Assembly: GCA_902764015.1 (NCBI GenBank)
Contig: CACWUH010000005.1
Location: forward strand, 1 to 61,007
From: an uncultured Methanobrevibacter sp.
GTDB lineage: Archaea; Methanobacteriota; Methanobacteria; Methanobacteriales; Methanobacteriaceae
Direction of reading: 5' to 3'
Length of the DNA stretch: 61,007 bases
Positions 32,878 to 42,577 of this stretch are shown piece after piece; the first letter of the stretch is position 1; each line of letters opens with the position of its first letter. Position numbers and translations under genes: made by a program. The notes below the pieces were generated by a model. The model was not told where the DNA came from and ran no database searches. It saw only the letters and a program-made list of their open reading frames with translations.

Positions 32878-34589
32878 TCAATTATAACATCCATAAATTC
32901 GAAACTGTCTCCGTCAAACAGCCCCTTATCAGATATCTTTATTGACGGAATGACAAGCAGCGCCATGAACGCCATTGTCATGAACGGCGCTTCAAGCTGA
33001 CATCCCAAAGCCTTTGTCATGTTATGCAGAATGCCCAGTTTATGGGCAACATCATATACGTCCCCATCAGACATCAGTCCAGCAATAGGAAGAGGCAGGG
33101 AGTCTTCAAAGTCTTCGCTGACTACAGAAATTCCGCCCTTGTCATCAATTACCTTATTGACAGCACGCGCCATCATTTCAGAGTCATACCCTACAACGAT
33201 TATATTATGCGAGTCATGAGCAACTGATGAGGCAATGGCACCTTTCTTAAGTCCAAAACCCTTGATGAATGCATTGGCAACGGTATTTCCACCATAACGC
33301 TCAACAACAGATATCTTTAAGACATCCCGGAAAATATCCGGCTGGACAATGCCATCTTTGACATATAACCTTGCAGTAGTCTTTTTGGTCAACAAATCCC
33401 CGTCGAAGCACTCAATTACATTGACTTCACATTCGTCGCCGTCATAGTGTATGTCAAAATCGCCGGCGGTCTTTTTGGAAGCATTGATTGTGTTTTTAGC
33501 TTCGATTTCAGGAACATCAAAGAGGACATTCTCCCCGTCAAATACGCACTGCCCTGCGATATATGTCTCCAGGATATTACAGTCATATATGCTATCGACA
33601 ATCACATAATCCGCCCTTGCGCCAGGCACAATGGCTCCGCAATTCAGGTTATAGTGATATGCAGGGTTGATTGTCACCATGTTTATGGCCTTCAGGATAT
33701 CAATTCCCAAATCAACTGCCTTTTTGATTGACAAATCAAGATGACCTTTAATCAAATCATTGGGATGCTTATCGTCGCTGACAATAAAATCAAATAGCGG
33801 AGAATATACCCCCCTCTCGAATATGTCTCTGAAAAGAAGGTTCATCGGCCCCGCATTTTCCACAGCGGAACTGCCTTCCTCTATATTGAATAGGCCTTCC
33901 ATGTCCATGGCGGATGAACCGTCACGGACCATAATCTTCATGCCCTTTATCTTTTTTTCTAGAGCCTCAAGGATATTGCTGCATTCATGGTCTGTGCTTA
34001 TGCCATATGAAAGGTACTTGTCCAATTCTTCCCGGGAAAGCAATGGCGCATGGCCGTCAATCGGCTTTCCATATTTTTTGGCCATCTCCAATTTACGTAT
34101 TACCTCTTCATCGCCATTGATGACACCAGGGAAATTCATCATTTCACCCAATGCCACAATTTCATCCTTTTTAAGCAGATATTCAATATCGGACGAATCT
34201 ATAACGGCACCGGAAGTCTCAAATGGAGTGGCGGGCACGCAGGAAGGTGCAGTGAAAAAGAAATTGAATGGAACCTGGCTTGCATTCTCAATCATCGCTT
34301 CGACACCCTCAATTCCCAAGACATTGGCAATCTCGTGAGGGTCGCAGACAACTGAAGTGGTGCCGTGGCGCACTGCAATCTTTGCAAACTGTGCAGGAGT
34401 GACCATGCTGCTTTCAATGTGAATATGGGAATCAATGAAACCTGGCATCATCAATCCGCGATAATCAAGCAGGGCGCCTTCATCAATCGTGACTGGAGTG
34501 ACCTCCTTAAACAGGCCGTTTTCTATTGTGATTCTTGCAGGATAGATGGTATCGGAAAGCACATCGAAAATGAAGGCCGTGAATGACAT
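32874..34589 (-). CDS. ade: Adenine deaminase
   Basis: 571 residues of the amidohydrolase superfamily. It converts adenine to hypoxanthine and ammonia in purine salvage. The first metal site HxH is in [18 protein letters not shown] (near 47-64), [18 protein letters not shown] follows, and the C-terminal domain specific to Ade includes [14 protein letters not shown] and the [22 protein letters not shown] ending (given in part). The start is one base after the stop of the TIGR00300-type gene, so the two are co-transcribed. Upstream on the same strand lies the remnant of an adenine permease, making this a purine-salvage locus that has lost its importer. Confidence 0.95.
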   Translation of the reverse strand: MSFTAFIFDVLSDTIYPARITIENGLFKEVTPVTIDEGALLDYRGLMMPGFIDSHIHIESSMVTPAQFAKIAVRHGTTSVVCDPHEIANVLGIEGVEAMIENASQVPFNFFFTAPSCVPATPFETSGAVIDSSDIEYLLKKDEIVALGEMMNFPGVINGDEEVIRKLEMAKKYGKPIDGHAPLLSREELDKYLSYGISTDHECSNILEALEKKIKGMKIMVRDGSSAMDMEGLFNIEEGSSAVENAGPMNLLFRDIFERGVYSPLFDFIVSDDKHPNDLIKGHLDLSIKKAVDLGIDILKAINMVTINPAYHYNLNCGAIVPGARADYVIVDSIYDCNILETYIAGQCVFDGENVLFDVPEIEAKNTINASKKTAGDFDIHYDGDECEVNVIECFDGDLLTKKTTARLYVKDGIVQPDIFRDVLKISVVERYGGNTVANAFIKGFGLKKGAIASSVAHDSHNIIVVGYDSEMMARAVNKVIDDKGGISVVSEDFEDSLPLPIAGLMSDGDVYDVAHKLGILHNMTKALGCQLEAPFMTMAFMALLVIPSIKISDKGLFDGDSFEFMDVIID

Positions 34590-34590
34590 G

Positions 34591-35748
34591 CTATTCCTCC
34601 ATCAGGGTCTGGTAGAGAAGCGGCAGGAATGAACCTATATCGGTTACGATGCCCACAACCTGTGCGCTGCCCCTGTCGGACAGTTTTGTAACGGTTGAAG
34701 GATTTATGTCAACGCATATTGTCTTTACCCTTGAAGGAAGCATATTGCCCGTAGCGATTGAATGAAGCATTGTGGCAATCATGATTACCATGTCCAACTT
34801 CTGGGCATATTTCCTCATTTCCTTTTGGGAAACAACAGTGTCGGTAATCACGTCAGGAAGAGGCCCGTCGTCACGGATGGAACCTGCCAGGACATAGGGA
34901 ACATCATTTTTTATGCACTCATACATTATTCCGCCGGTCAGAGTGCCGTCTTCAACGGCCTGGCGTATGGATCCGGAGCGGTTAATCTTGTTTATGGTCC
35001 TCATGTGATGGGTATGTCCGTGGGCAACTATCTTTCCGGTTTCGACCTCGATACCCAGTGAAGTGCCGTAGATGTTTGACTCCATGTCATGGGTGGCCAG
35101 CGCATTTCCGGCCATTATGACATCGATGTATCCTTCCCTGACTAAAGCGGCCAGGTACTTTCCCGAACCTGTGTGGACAATTGCAGGACCCCCCACAATA
35201 CCAATCTTACCGCCTTTTGCCTTGATTTCCTTCATTTCATCAGCAATTCCCCTGATGATATTCATCAACGGCTTTTCGGAAGACACGTCACTGCTCATGA
35301 ACTCAAATATCTGCTGCTCATCCCTTGACCTGTTAGGTGGCGTGACCTTGACGCCGTCAAGTCCGACGACAATCTTGTCGCCCGCCTTGATGTCAGCAAT
35401 AGGCTTGACGCTGGCCCTCTTGTTTTCCTCGTCAACAACGACCAGACAGTCCATTTCAATGTCCTCGACAGGTATCCAGTCACCGTCATAATAGATGTGA
35501 GTCACATGATTGGATGATGAATAAAAACCTTCCGGAGCGACTTTGTCCTTTTCCGATGCAACTAGATTGACTTCCTTGATTTCATCGATTGATGCACCGA
35601 GTACAGACAGTTCATCCAGGATGGAATCCAACAATTCGGGAGAATCAGCTGAGACTTCGATTTTAGCCCAACTAGGATCGGATTTTTTTCGTCCAATATC
35701 AATATCCAATATGTTAAATTCTCCTCCCTTATCCATGATAATGCCCAT
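34591..35748 (-). CDS. TIGR00300-type archaeal ornithine cyclodeaminase (LOR/SDH-like)
   Basis: 385 residues from the ATG at 35748. The N-terminal part ([19 protein letters not shown] onward) is the LOR/SDH-type conserved region. The C-terminal part has a Rossmann-like nucleotide-binding segment ([23 protein letters not shown]) and the [19 protein letters not shown] block. A methanococcal homologue has been reported to convert ornithine to proline with NAD. The N-terminus seems about a dozen residues shorter than in relatives; a TTG start at 35766 would add six, with a stop codon just upstream. It could supply proline from the arginine pathway. Confidence 0.82.
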   Translation of the reverse strand: MGIIMDKGGEFNILDIDIGRKKSDPSWAKIEVSADSPELLDSILDELSVLGASIDEIKEVNLVASEKDKVAPEGFYSSSNHVTHIYYDGDWIPVEDIEMDCLVVVDEENKRASVKPIADIKAGDKIVVGLDGVKVTPPNRSRDEQQIFEFMSSDVSSEKPLMNIIRGIADEMKEIKAKGGKIGIVGGPAIVHTGSGKYLAALVREGYIDVIMAGNALATHDMESNIYGTSLGIEVETGKIVAHGHTHHMRTINKINRSGSIRQAVEDGTLTGGIMYECIKNDVPYVLAGSIRDDGPLPDVITDTVVSQKEMRKYAQKLDMVIMIATMLHSIATGNMLPSRVKTICVDINPSTVTKLSDRGSAQVVGIVTDIGSFLPLLYQTLMEE

Positions 35749-35858
35749 TGTCCTTGTCAGAATCAATGAATCTTATTTATTAATATAATAATTATATTTT
35801 TGGTGATATTTAATGATATTGTTATGGTTGAAAAAAGAAAAAAATAGGATTAAAAAAA

Positions 35859-36255
35859 TTATTCCATATTGCTTTGGATAACTTTACCAATAAATCCTCC
35901 AAACAAGCCCAATATAATAAAAATAGGTATTGTAAAAACAGTTAACATTGTAAAACTACATATCAATCCTACAATTGCACCATAAATCAATGCATATTTT
36001 GTTGAGTTATTGGTTGAAAATCCAGAAATGGCTGAACCGGCTATTATGCCAAACAGACCCATGATAAAACAAGCAACAGCAGAAGAGACTGCAGTGGCAA
36101 AAAACACGCCGGTGGCGGGCATTCCCCCGTCAGACAAAACGACAGGATTTACTCCCAAAATGTAAGCCATGGCAAGGAATGTGGGTAATGCCTGCGGCGA
36201 TTTCTGTCTTAAAATCAGTCCCATTTTCACTTAATTTGAAAAAACTGTCCAACAT
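35859..36255 (-). pseudogene. AzgA-type adenine permease N-terminus, frameshifted and fused to a DUF5518-like membrane segment
   Basis: From an ATG at 36255, preceded by GAGGGGG, the frame reads MLDSFFKLSENGTDFKTEIA, the standard start of NCS2/AzgA purine permeases. One extra C near 36184 shifts the frame; the other frame then continues TFLAMAYILGVNPVVLSDGG up to about residue 70 of the permease. There the permease ends abruptly, and the rest (STNNSTKYALIYGAIVGLIC onward, ending SNME) is a different two-helix membrane protein resembling DUF5518 proteins. So a deletion joined the start of one gene to the end of another, and the joint then acquired a frameshift. A 123-residue protein could still be made from 36230. 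It lies upstream of the adenine deaminase operon. Confidence 0.75.
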
Positions 36256-36340
36256 ATACCCCCTCAGAAAAACTTAAATTCCCATGGAATTATCTTTAAA
36301 AAGAAGAGGCATTAAAACTATCTAAAATTTTTTACATCAA

Positions 36341-37207
36341 TCATTCAATCAATGTAAGGAAATCATATATGATTTTCGCCGCAACGACTGCAGTATTGTC
36401 CCCTAGCCTGTCAGCCGCAGTCTCGACAACATCAAGCCCCACAACATTCTTATGGGCCAATGTCTGAATGATTGTTTCGATTTCAGAAATGAACAGTCCG
36501 CCGGGAGTAGGATTGCCTACGCTCGGGGCGATGGACGGGTCAACGACATCCATGTCTATTGAGATGTAGATGGGTCCGTCGATATTTATAAGATAATACT
36601 CGAGGGCATCCATATGCTTGTGGACATCCTTGTTCTTGAATGTCTGGATATTATAGGTTGACTTTACGAATTCCTCCTCATCGGCTGAAGAGGATCTGAT
36701 TCCAATCTGGACCAAATCGGCACCCATTTCATGGGCCCTTCTCATTACGGTTGCATGGGAGTGCCTTTCCCCCATAAAATCAAAGGCCAAATCCCTGTGG
36801 GCATCCAAATGGATTACAGTCAATCTTCCATACTTATCGGTCAATGCCTTGACGGATCCGATGGAAGCGGAATGCTCGCCGCCGATAATTATCGGCTTGA
36901 TATTCATATCCAAAAGTTCATTGACAGTGTTTTCAATTATTCCACAGGTTGTTGAACAGTTTCCGGGAACGACATTGATATCCCCGAAATCATAAAAAGT
37001 AGTTGTCAGATCTTTATTAAAAACAGTATTGTATTTTTCAAAGCCGAATGAAGCCTCTCGAACAACAATCGGCCCTAAACGTGAACCGGAGTGATAAGAA
37101 GTAGTGCTGTCAAATGGAACTCCGATTATCCCAAATGAATCCTCAATTATTTCATCATTTTCTCTTGAAAATGCAAATTTCCATGGTTCATAAGTATTTA
37201 ACAGCAT
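36341..37207 (-). CDS. speB: Agmatinase
   Basis: 288 residues of the ureohydrolase family. It hydrolyses agmatine to putrescine and urea using a two-manganese site. All metal-ligand motifs are visible: GGEHSASIGS, HLDAHRDLAFDF, and SIDMDVVDPSIAPSVGNPTPGG, in the usual order. It lies 36 bp downstream of the aIF5A gene on the same strand. Together with the arginine decarboxylase encoded divergently nearby, it completes the route from arginine to putrescine, the precursor of the polyamines needed for hypusine on aIF5A. Confidence 0.95.
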   Translation of the reverse strand: MLLNTYEPWKFAFSRENDEIIEDSFGIIGVPFDSTTSYHSGSRLGPIVVREASFGFEKYNTVFNKDLTTTFYDFGDINVVPGNCSTTCGIIENTVNELLDMNIKPIIIGGEHSASIGSVKALTDKYGRLTVIHLDAHRDLAFDFMGERHSHATVMRRAHEMGADLVQIGIRSSSADEEEFVKSTYNIQTFKNKDVHKHMDALEYYLINIDGPIYISIDMDVVDPSIAPSVGNPTPGGLFISEIETIIQTLAHKNVVGLDVVETAADRLGDNTAVVAAKIIYDFLTLIE

Positions 37208-37243
37208 AATTAACCTTTTAAAAAGGAAAATAAGTAAGAGAAC

Positions 37244-37639
37244 CTATGATCCTCTGGTCCTCATAATTTTCATATTTCCCATAGCGACAATGTATTCTAC
37301 TTCAATACCTTCGACGATTGCGTCTTTCAAGTCTTCAGGCATTGGCAAGTCGATAGTATCGTAGTTTTCCATATCCATAATCTGTACGTTGTCGCCTTGG
37401 ATGGAAATTACTTGTCCTAATCTTTTGTCGATGATAGGAATATCCACTTTGTTATCTACAGGTTTTACTAAGCTTCTCTTTTGATTGTCGAAAATTCCGA
37501 CTGCTTCGATTCTTGCTTTTGCAGCTCCGTGCTTACCAGGGGATGAAGTGGTGTAACTGATGATTTTACAGGCTTCTCCTCCTAAAACGATATATTTTCC
37601 AACTTTTAATGTTTTAATTTCTACAACTTTTGTTGACAT
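37244..37639 (-). CDS. eif5a: Translation initiation factor 5A (aIF5A)
   Basis: 131 residues, full length, two beta-rich domains. Lys36 in the exposed loop [11 protein letters not shown] is the deoxyhypusine/hypusine site, modified from a polyamine donor. The factor helps ribosomes through difficult peptide sequences, as does bacterial EF-P. The C-terminal OB fold includes [19 protein letters not shown]. Co-transcription with agmatinase links the protein to its modification precursor. Confidence 0.97.
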   Translation of the reverse strand: MSTKVVEIKTLKVGKYIVLGGEACKIISYTTSSPGKHGAAKARIEAVGIFDNQKRSLVKPVDNKVDIPIIDKRLGQVISIQGDNVQIMDMENYDTIDLPMPEDLKDAIVEGIEVEYIVAMGNMKIMRTRGS

Positions 37640-37844
37640 TAATTTTCCTCCATTTTTTTAAAAAACCGGTTTTTAATCTTATAATAAGGAATATTATTAG
37701 ATTAATAATAACTATCTTTTCCATTTTATATAAAGTATTCGTTCAAACCTACCTAAAAAAATATATTCCCAAAAATTTGGAATTAAATATAAAACTTTAG
37801 TTTATTTAAATATGTTAAATGACATAATAAGAAGTAGTGATAAC

Positions 37845-38306
37845 ATGAGAATAGCAATCGTATCCGGAAGTGATGAAGGACCTACAAAACTGAACGCCTT
37901 TGACAATGCGCTGACCAAAGCCGGAATTGGAGATGTGAACCTGATAAAGGTATCAAGCATGCTTGCAGGCAATGCCGAAATCAAGGAGTTGCCGAAGCTG
38001 AAATCCGGAGCAATGGTGAACTGCGTTCTGTCAGAAGTCACCTCAGACAATCCTGGAGACGAAATTACGGCTGTCGTTGCAGTGGCCATCGGAGACAAAC
38101 TGGGCTGTGTTGTTGAAACGAGCGGAATCAACAGGCCAAGCGATGAGATAACAGAGAAAGCCAAGAAAATGGTGAGATACATGATGGACAAACGCGGAGT
38201 TGACATAAAGGAACTGATAGTGGAATGTTCAACCGCAAAAGTCAAAAGCATCACATCAGCCGTTTCATCAGTCGTTTATCTGAATGACGATATCGTGGAG
38301 GAATAA
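37845..38306 (+). CDS. pdaD: Pyruvoyl-dependent arginine decarboxylase
   Basis: 153 residues from the ATG at 37845. It decarboxylates arginine to agmatine using a covalently bound pyruvoyl group. Self-cleavage occurs at the Ser37-Ser38 pair in NLIKVSSML, giving a short beta chain and an alpha chain with pyruvoyl in place of Ser38. The ATG at 37845 is preferred over one 33 bp upstream, because relatives start (M)RIAI-SG and GTGAT lies just upstream. It is divergent from aIF5A/agmatinase and 3 bp from the NADP phosphatase/NAD kinase gene. Confidence 0.95.
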   Translation: MRIAIVSGSDEGPTKLNAFDNALTKAGIGDVNLIKVSSMLAGNAEIKELPKLKSGAMVNCVLSEVTSDNPGDEITAVVAVAIGDKLGCVVETSGINRPSDEITEKAKKMVRYMMDKRGVDIKELIVECSTAKVKSITSAVSSVVYLNDDIVEE

Positions 38307-38309
38307 GAT

Positions 38310-40154
38310 ATGGATGACAAGACACGAAAGATTGCCAGAAGATTGGCGAACAAGATAATCAAGGAAGTCGGACCTGCAGTCAGAGAATATGCCGGAACAG
38401 ATCTGGCCGGCGCAGAGGTGAAGACCGGCGCCGACGGGACTCCAACATCCTTCATAGACCAGATAGCAGAAGAAAAAATCGTCACTATCTTAAAAAATGC
38501 AAACGTTTATTCTTATTTAGTTAGTGAAGAGATTGGAGAAGTGAAACTGGGAAAGGGAAAGAAAAGAATGGTCAACCTGACCCAGGAGTTGAAGCGAACC
38601 GACATAGCGGAGGATGAAATCCCAAAATTCATATTCCTGATTGATCCTGTTGACGGAACCACCAATGCCATAAAGGAGATTCCGGCTTATGCAATCTCAA
38701 TTGCAGTCGCCGATGTGAATCAGGGACGCATTGCAACAATTAATGATGTTGAGCTTGGTTTTCTGTTAAATCTGGCAAACGGTAACTTCTTTGAAGCCGA
38801 AAAGGGAAAAGGATGCCTTCTAAACAATGAAAAGGTCCATCCGAGCAATGTCATTAAAGTCAATCAGATGACCCTTGGAGGATTTACCAAATCCGGAACC
38901 TCAGAGGCATCAAAGCTGGTCGACAATGCACGCCGAATGAGGTCACTTGGAAGCGTAGTTCTGGAGCTTTCCTATGTTGCAAGCGGAAAATATGACGCAT
39001 TCATTGATTTGAGGGGAAGCAGAATAATCGACATTGCAGCCGGAAAGCTGATACTTGAAGAAGCCGGAGGAATCATAACCGACAAGTACGGCCAGAAGCT
39101 CAACAACGTATTGAGCATCTATGAAAAGTCGGTCGTCGTTGCCGCCAACAATGAGATAATGCACAAACAGATGATTGACATACTCAACGACAACGAGGCA
39201 GACATTATCGGAAAGATTGGAGTAATATCAAGAATCGACCAGACACAGCCAATAGTATTTGCCGCAAGGATAATCGATTACCTGTTTACAAACGGCCGTG
39301 AAGTGATTATAGACAAGCAGCTGGTGCATGAACTGGTCAAGCTGAAGGAAAATCCTAATCTGGATGAGATAATTCAGCAAACCAAAGATGATTATCCGGA
39401 AATTGCTCCGATGCTTGATGACATCAACTTCAACATAGACTACGAAAAGATATCCCAAAGCCTCTTTGACTTCGACTGCGACATGGCAATAATTTTAGGA
39501 GGAGACGGAACCCTTTTAAGAGCCCACAACAAGATGCACAATAACATTCCACTTTTTGGAATCAACATGGGCACCGTAGGATTTTTAACGGAAATCGAGG
39601 TCAAGCATACCTTCGAGGCATTGGACGAAATCATGAAAGGGGAATACTACAAGGAAAAAAGGACAAGGCTTTTGGTATCCCACGAAAACCACAATTTCAA
39701 GGCCATGAACGAGGTCGTGGTGATGACCGACAAGCCGGCGAAGATGCTCCATTTCCAGATACTTGTTGATGGGGAAATCATCGAGGAGGTCAGGGCCGAC
39801 GGACTGATCATCTCAACGCCGAGCGGATCCACTGCATATTCCATGTCCGCCGGAGGACCTATTGTAGACCCTAAGGTTGCCGGATTTATCATTAACCCTA
39901 TTTGCCCATACAAGCTTGGGGCAAGGCCGTTTGTCGTATCCGACAACAGTGAAATCACCGTTAAACTGCTCAAGAAAGGCAAGAATGCGGTATTCGTTAT
40001 GGACGGTCAGATCAATGAGGAAGCAAAATACGAAGAGGAAATCAAGTTCAAGAAATCGCCTAAAGATGCGCTTTTCATCAGGACCTCTACAAAATACTTC
40101 TATGAAAAGGTTAAGGACAAACTGAATGAAGGCGGAATAGACAAGCCATCATAG
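38310..40154 (+). CDS. Bifunctional NADP phosphatase/NAD kinase
   Basis: 614 residues, two fused enzymes. The N-terminal inositol-monophosphatase-like domain (about 1-275) has the metal motif LIDPVDGTTNA near 111-121 and a preceding SEEIG. It dephosphorylates NADP. The C-terminal NAD kinase domain (about 285-610) has the GGDGTLLRAH motif near 396-405, NMGTVGFLTE and the PSGSTAYSMSAGGP segment. The same fusion is known from Methanocaldococcus and lets one protein set the NAD/NADP balance. The methanogen fusion is conserved, so this is not a frameshift artefact. Confidence 0.95.
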   Translation: MDDKTRKIARRLANKIIKEVGPAVREYAGTDLAGAEVKTGADGTPTSFIDQIAEEKIVTILKNANVYSYLVSEEIGEVKLGKGKKRMVNLTQELKRTDIAEDEIPKFIFLIDPVDGTTNAIKEIPAYAISIAVADVNQGRIATINDVELGFLLNLANGNFFEAEKGKGCLLNNEKVHPSNVIKVNQMTLGGFTKSGTSEASKLVDNARRMRSLGSVVLELSYVASGKYDAFIDLRGSRIIDIAAGKLILEEAGGIITDKYGQKLNNVLSIYEKSVVVAANNEIMHKQMIDILNDNEADIIGKIGVISRIDQTQPIVFAARIIDYLFTNGREVIIDKQLVHELVKLKENPNLDEIIQQTKDDYPEIAPMLDDINFNIDYEKISQSLFDFDCDMAIILGGDGTLLRAHNKMHNNIPLFGINMGTVGFLTEIEVKHTFEALDEIMKGEYYKEKRTRLLVSHENHNFKAMNEVVVMTDKPAKMLHFQILVDGEIIEEVRADGLIISTPSGSTAYSMSAGGPIVDPKVAGFIINPICPYKLGARPFVVSDNSEITVKLLKKGKNAVFVMDGQINEEAKYEEEIKFKKSPKDALFIRTSTKYFYEKVKDKLNEGGIDKPS

Positions 40155-40162
40155 GTGCGACA

Positions 40163-41581
40163 ATGAACAATCTTGTAATCGATTTGACCCATGGAGGAGT
40201 GAAAATAGCCATCAGCCTGGCCAAAAAGGGCAGAAATGTCCTTGCCTATGACATATACTCCACATTGAAGGGCATCGACGCAAAGATGCTCGAGGTATAT
40301 TGCGTTGAATTGATTCAACTCGAGCAATTGGCTGATTTTAGGGGAGACATGAACGTAATCTATCCAATCCATATGCCTTTGTCCTTTGATGAAATAGAAT
40401 CATTCAATCCCAATCTGAACTACACATTCCAGAGCCATCATGAAATCATCGCAGAACTTCTTGAGGATTGGGCAGAGGACATCCCAAAGGTCGAAGTGAC
40501 AGGAGTGAAGGGAAAGACAACCTCAGTTTTTATGCTTAAAGAGATACTCATTGATGATAATCCTTTGATATTGTCCAGCCTTGGAGCCTTGCTGTATGAG
40601 GATGGAAAGGAGATTGTCCTGAAAAAGGACATTTCAATCGCTCCGGCAAACATCAAGGAAACAGTCGATTTGGCCTATAAGATAGCAAATCCGATTTGCA
40701 AGATAGCAGATGGGGTTGTCGTGAGCGAAAACCTGAGAAAATATGGCTCCGCAATCTTTGAATCATCATTGGGCGTGAGTGGAATTGGAGATGTAGGGCT
40801 TTTATTGAACATTGCTGAAGACTACCCGATTGCAAAAGGCCGAAGCAGTGCAAGCAAGGCCAAAAGGCAGGTATTCAGATGCAAATGCGTGTGCATCCAA
40901 AAGGAAGCCCTTGACGATTACTACAGCGATGTCAAACATGACAGAATCAATACCTTTTCACTGACCGATTCGGCATCAAGCCTCTTTGTTGAAAATGTCG
41001 AATACAACCTAGACCAAACCAGTTTGGAAATTGCATACAATAATGTTAAAACAGTCAATGACAACTCTGTTTCAGGAAAACTCAATCTAAAGACATTTGC
41101 ACCAGGACCTCACCATGTAAGCAATGTTCTGGGAGTGGTGTTGACCTGCCTCAGCCTAGAGATTGACACGGACAGGATAATAAATGGCCTCAACAACTAC
41201 AAGGGCATACCCGGCAGGACCACCAAAAGGACAGTTGAAAACTCCATCATAATTGAAGAAATCAATCCAGGATTGAATACGCAGGCCATAAAGGAATCAA
41301 TTAACATGATTCAAAATTTAGAAGACTATTACCTCTCAATTGGTGGGGACTATGGAATCACCTGTGAAGAAATAGATGAAGAAAAGCTGGCAAATTTCCT
41401 AAACACATTGAACACTGAAATCATTTTAACCGGCGATTTGGGACTGTCAATTGAGAAGAAACTAACTAAAAAAACTACTTATTTTAAAGATTATCGAGAG
41501 GTCTATGAGCTGGCTTTAAAAAACCACAAGAACCTTCTTTTCATTTACCGGTCGGATTACCGCAAAGTTTCACAAAGATGA
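40163..41581 (+). CDS. cfbE: Mur-ligase-like coenzyme F430 synthetase (CfbE)
   Basis: 472 residues. A Mur-ligase ATP-binding core is recognisable from EVTGVKGKTTSVFMLKEIL (P-loop GVKGKTT near residue 112), the central FAPGPHHVSNVLGVVLTCL segment and the C-terminal GLNNYKGIPGRTTKR and GDLGLSI region. CfbE catalyses the final ATP-dependent ring closure giving the carbocyclic F ring of F430, the nickel cofactor of methyl-coenzyme M reductase. It is 8 bp downstream of the NADK gene and directly upstream of hemC, so a tetrapyrrole role is likely. Assigned by length, methanogen context and the unusual short first domain. Confidence 0.8.
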   Translation: MNNLVIDLTHGGVKIAISLAKKGRNVLAYDIYSTLKGIDAKMLEVYCVELIQLEQLADFRGDMNVIYPIHMPLSFDEIESFNPNLNYTFQSHHEIIAELLEDWAEDIPKVEVTGVKGKTTSVFMLKEILIDDNPLILSSLGALLYEDGKEIVLKKDISIAPANIKETVDLAYKIANPICKIADGVVVSENLRKYGSAIFESSLGVSGIGDVGLLLNIAEDYPIAKGRSSASKAKRQVFRCKCVCIQKEALDDYYSDVKHDRINTFSLTDSASSLFVENVEYNLDQTSLEIAYNNVKTVNDNSVSGKLNLKTFAPGPHHVSNVLGVVLTCLSLEIDTDRIINGLNNYKGIPGRTTKRTVENSIIIEEINPGLNTQAIKESINMIQNLEDYYLSIGGDYGITCEEIDEEKLANFLNTLNTEIILTGDLGLSIEKKLTKKTTYFKDYREVYELALKNHKNLLFIYRSDYRKVSQR

Positions 41582-41693
41582 TTTTTTTCAAAAAATTGAA
41601 ACATTTAATATATATTAATTCTAAAAGTTAATAATGTAACAAAATCTTATAAGCAATGCTTATAAAATCAAATTTTTAAAATGGAGATAATTA

Positions 41694-42563
41694 ATGATTG
41701 TAGGAACACGCGGTAGTAAATTGGCTTTGGCACAAACAAACCAGGTATGTGCCGATTTATCTAAAATAACCGGAGAATCTATTGACGTTGAAATTATTAA
41801 AACAAAAGGAGATAAGATTACCACATCCCAATTATACAATATGGATTCAAAGGGTCTCTTTACCAAGGAACTGGACATAGCTCTTTTGGAAGAGGAAGTT
41901 GACTTTACCGTGCACAGCTTTAAGGATTTGCCTACCGAGCTGGATGAGGATCTGGAAGTTGTTGCCGTTCCCAAACGTGAATCTCCTAATGAAGTGCTGA
42001 TTTCCAAAAAGGACTGGGACGATTTGGGTCCGGGCTCAAAGCTTGGAACAAGCAGCCTTAGAAGAGAAGCCTTCTGTAATCATTACAATAAGGAATTCGA
42101 ACTCAAGCCTATCCGGGGAAACATTGAAACCAGGATTCAAAAGGCACTGGAAAGCGATTTGGACGCCACCATAATGGCTCAGGCAGGCCTGAAAAGGTTG
42201 AATCTGACACAATACATAAAAAATGTATTTCCACTGGATTACATTACCCCTCCCGCCGGACAGGGGGCACTTGCAATCATTACCCGAAAGGATAGTGAAA
42301 TAAAGGACAAGATTTCCAAACTGAATGATTACATTTCAATGCAGGAAGTTCTTGCTGAAAAGAAAGTGCTGGAGGAACTCGGCGTCGGCTGCCAATGGCC
42401 AATCGGTTCAATAGCACAGATGAAAAATGACAAATTTAACATTTACTCAATATTATTGACAAAAGAAGGAGAAATCCTTAAAGAGCAAAGTGAAAAGGGA
42501 TCCGTCAAAGATGCGGTTGAACTTGGCAGACGCATCGGAAAGATTTTCACAGATTATGTTTAA
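41694..42563 (+). CDS. hemC: Hydroxymethylbilane synthase (porphobilinogen deaminase)
   Basis: 289 residues, full length. It polymerises four porphobilinogens for all tetrapyrroles, in this organism siroheme, F430 and corrinoids. The dipyrromethane cofactor is held by Cys233 in GVGCQWPIG. Substrate arginine and lysine segments are visible as GTRGSKLALAQT, IIKTKGDK, HSFKDLPTE and LGTSSLRREA. A GGAGATAATT ribosome-binding site precedes the ATG. It is followed 14 bp later by the dehydrogenase gene. Confidence 0.96.
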   Translation: MIVGTRGSKLALAQTNQVCADLSKITGESIDVEIIKTKGDKITTSQLYNMDSKGLFTKELDIALLEEEVDFTVHSFKDLPTELDEDLEVVAVPKRESPNEVLISKKDWDDLGPGSKLGTSSLRREAFCNHYNKEFELKPIRGNIETRIQKALESDLDATIMAQAGLKRLNLTQYIKNVFPLDYITPPAGQGALAIITRKDSEIKDKISKLNDYISMQEVLAEKKVLEELGVGCQWPIGSIAQMKNDKFNIYSILLTKEGEILKEQSEKGSVKDAVELGRRIGKIFTDYV

Positions 42564-42577
42564 ACGGAGGAATTAAA

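Noticed and set aside
38310-40154. IMPase-NAD kinase as an artefactual gene fusion
   Set aside because: The same two-domain protein is established in other methanogens and the linker is continuous.
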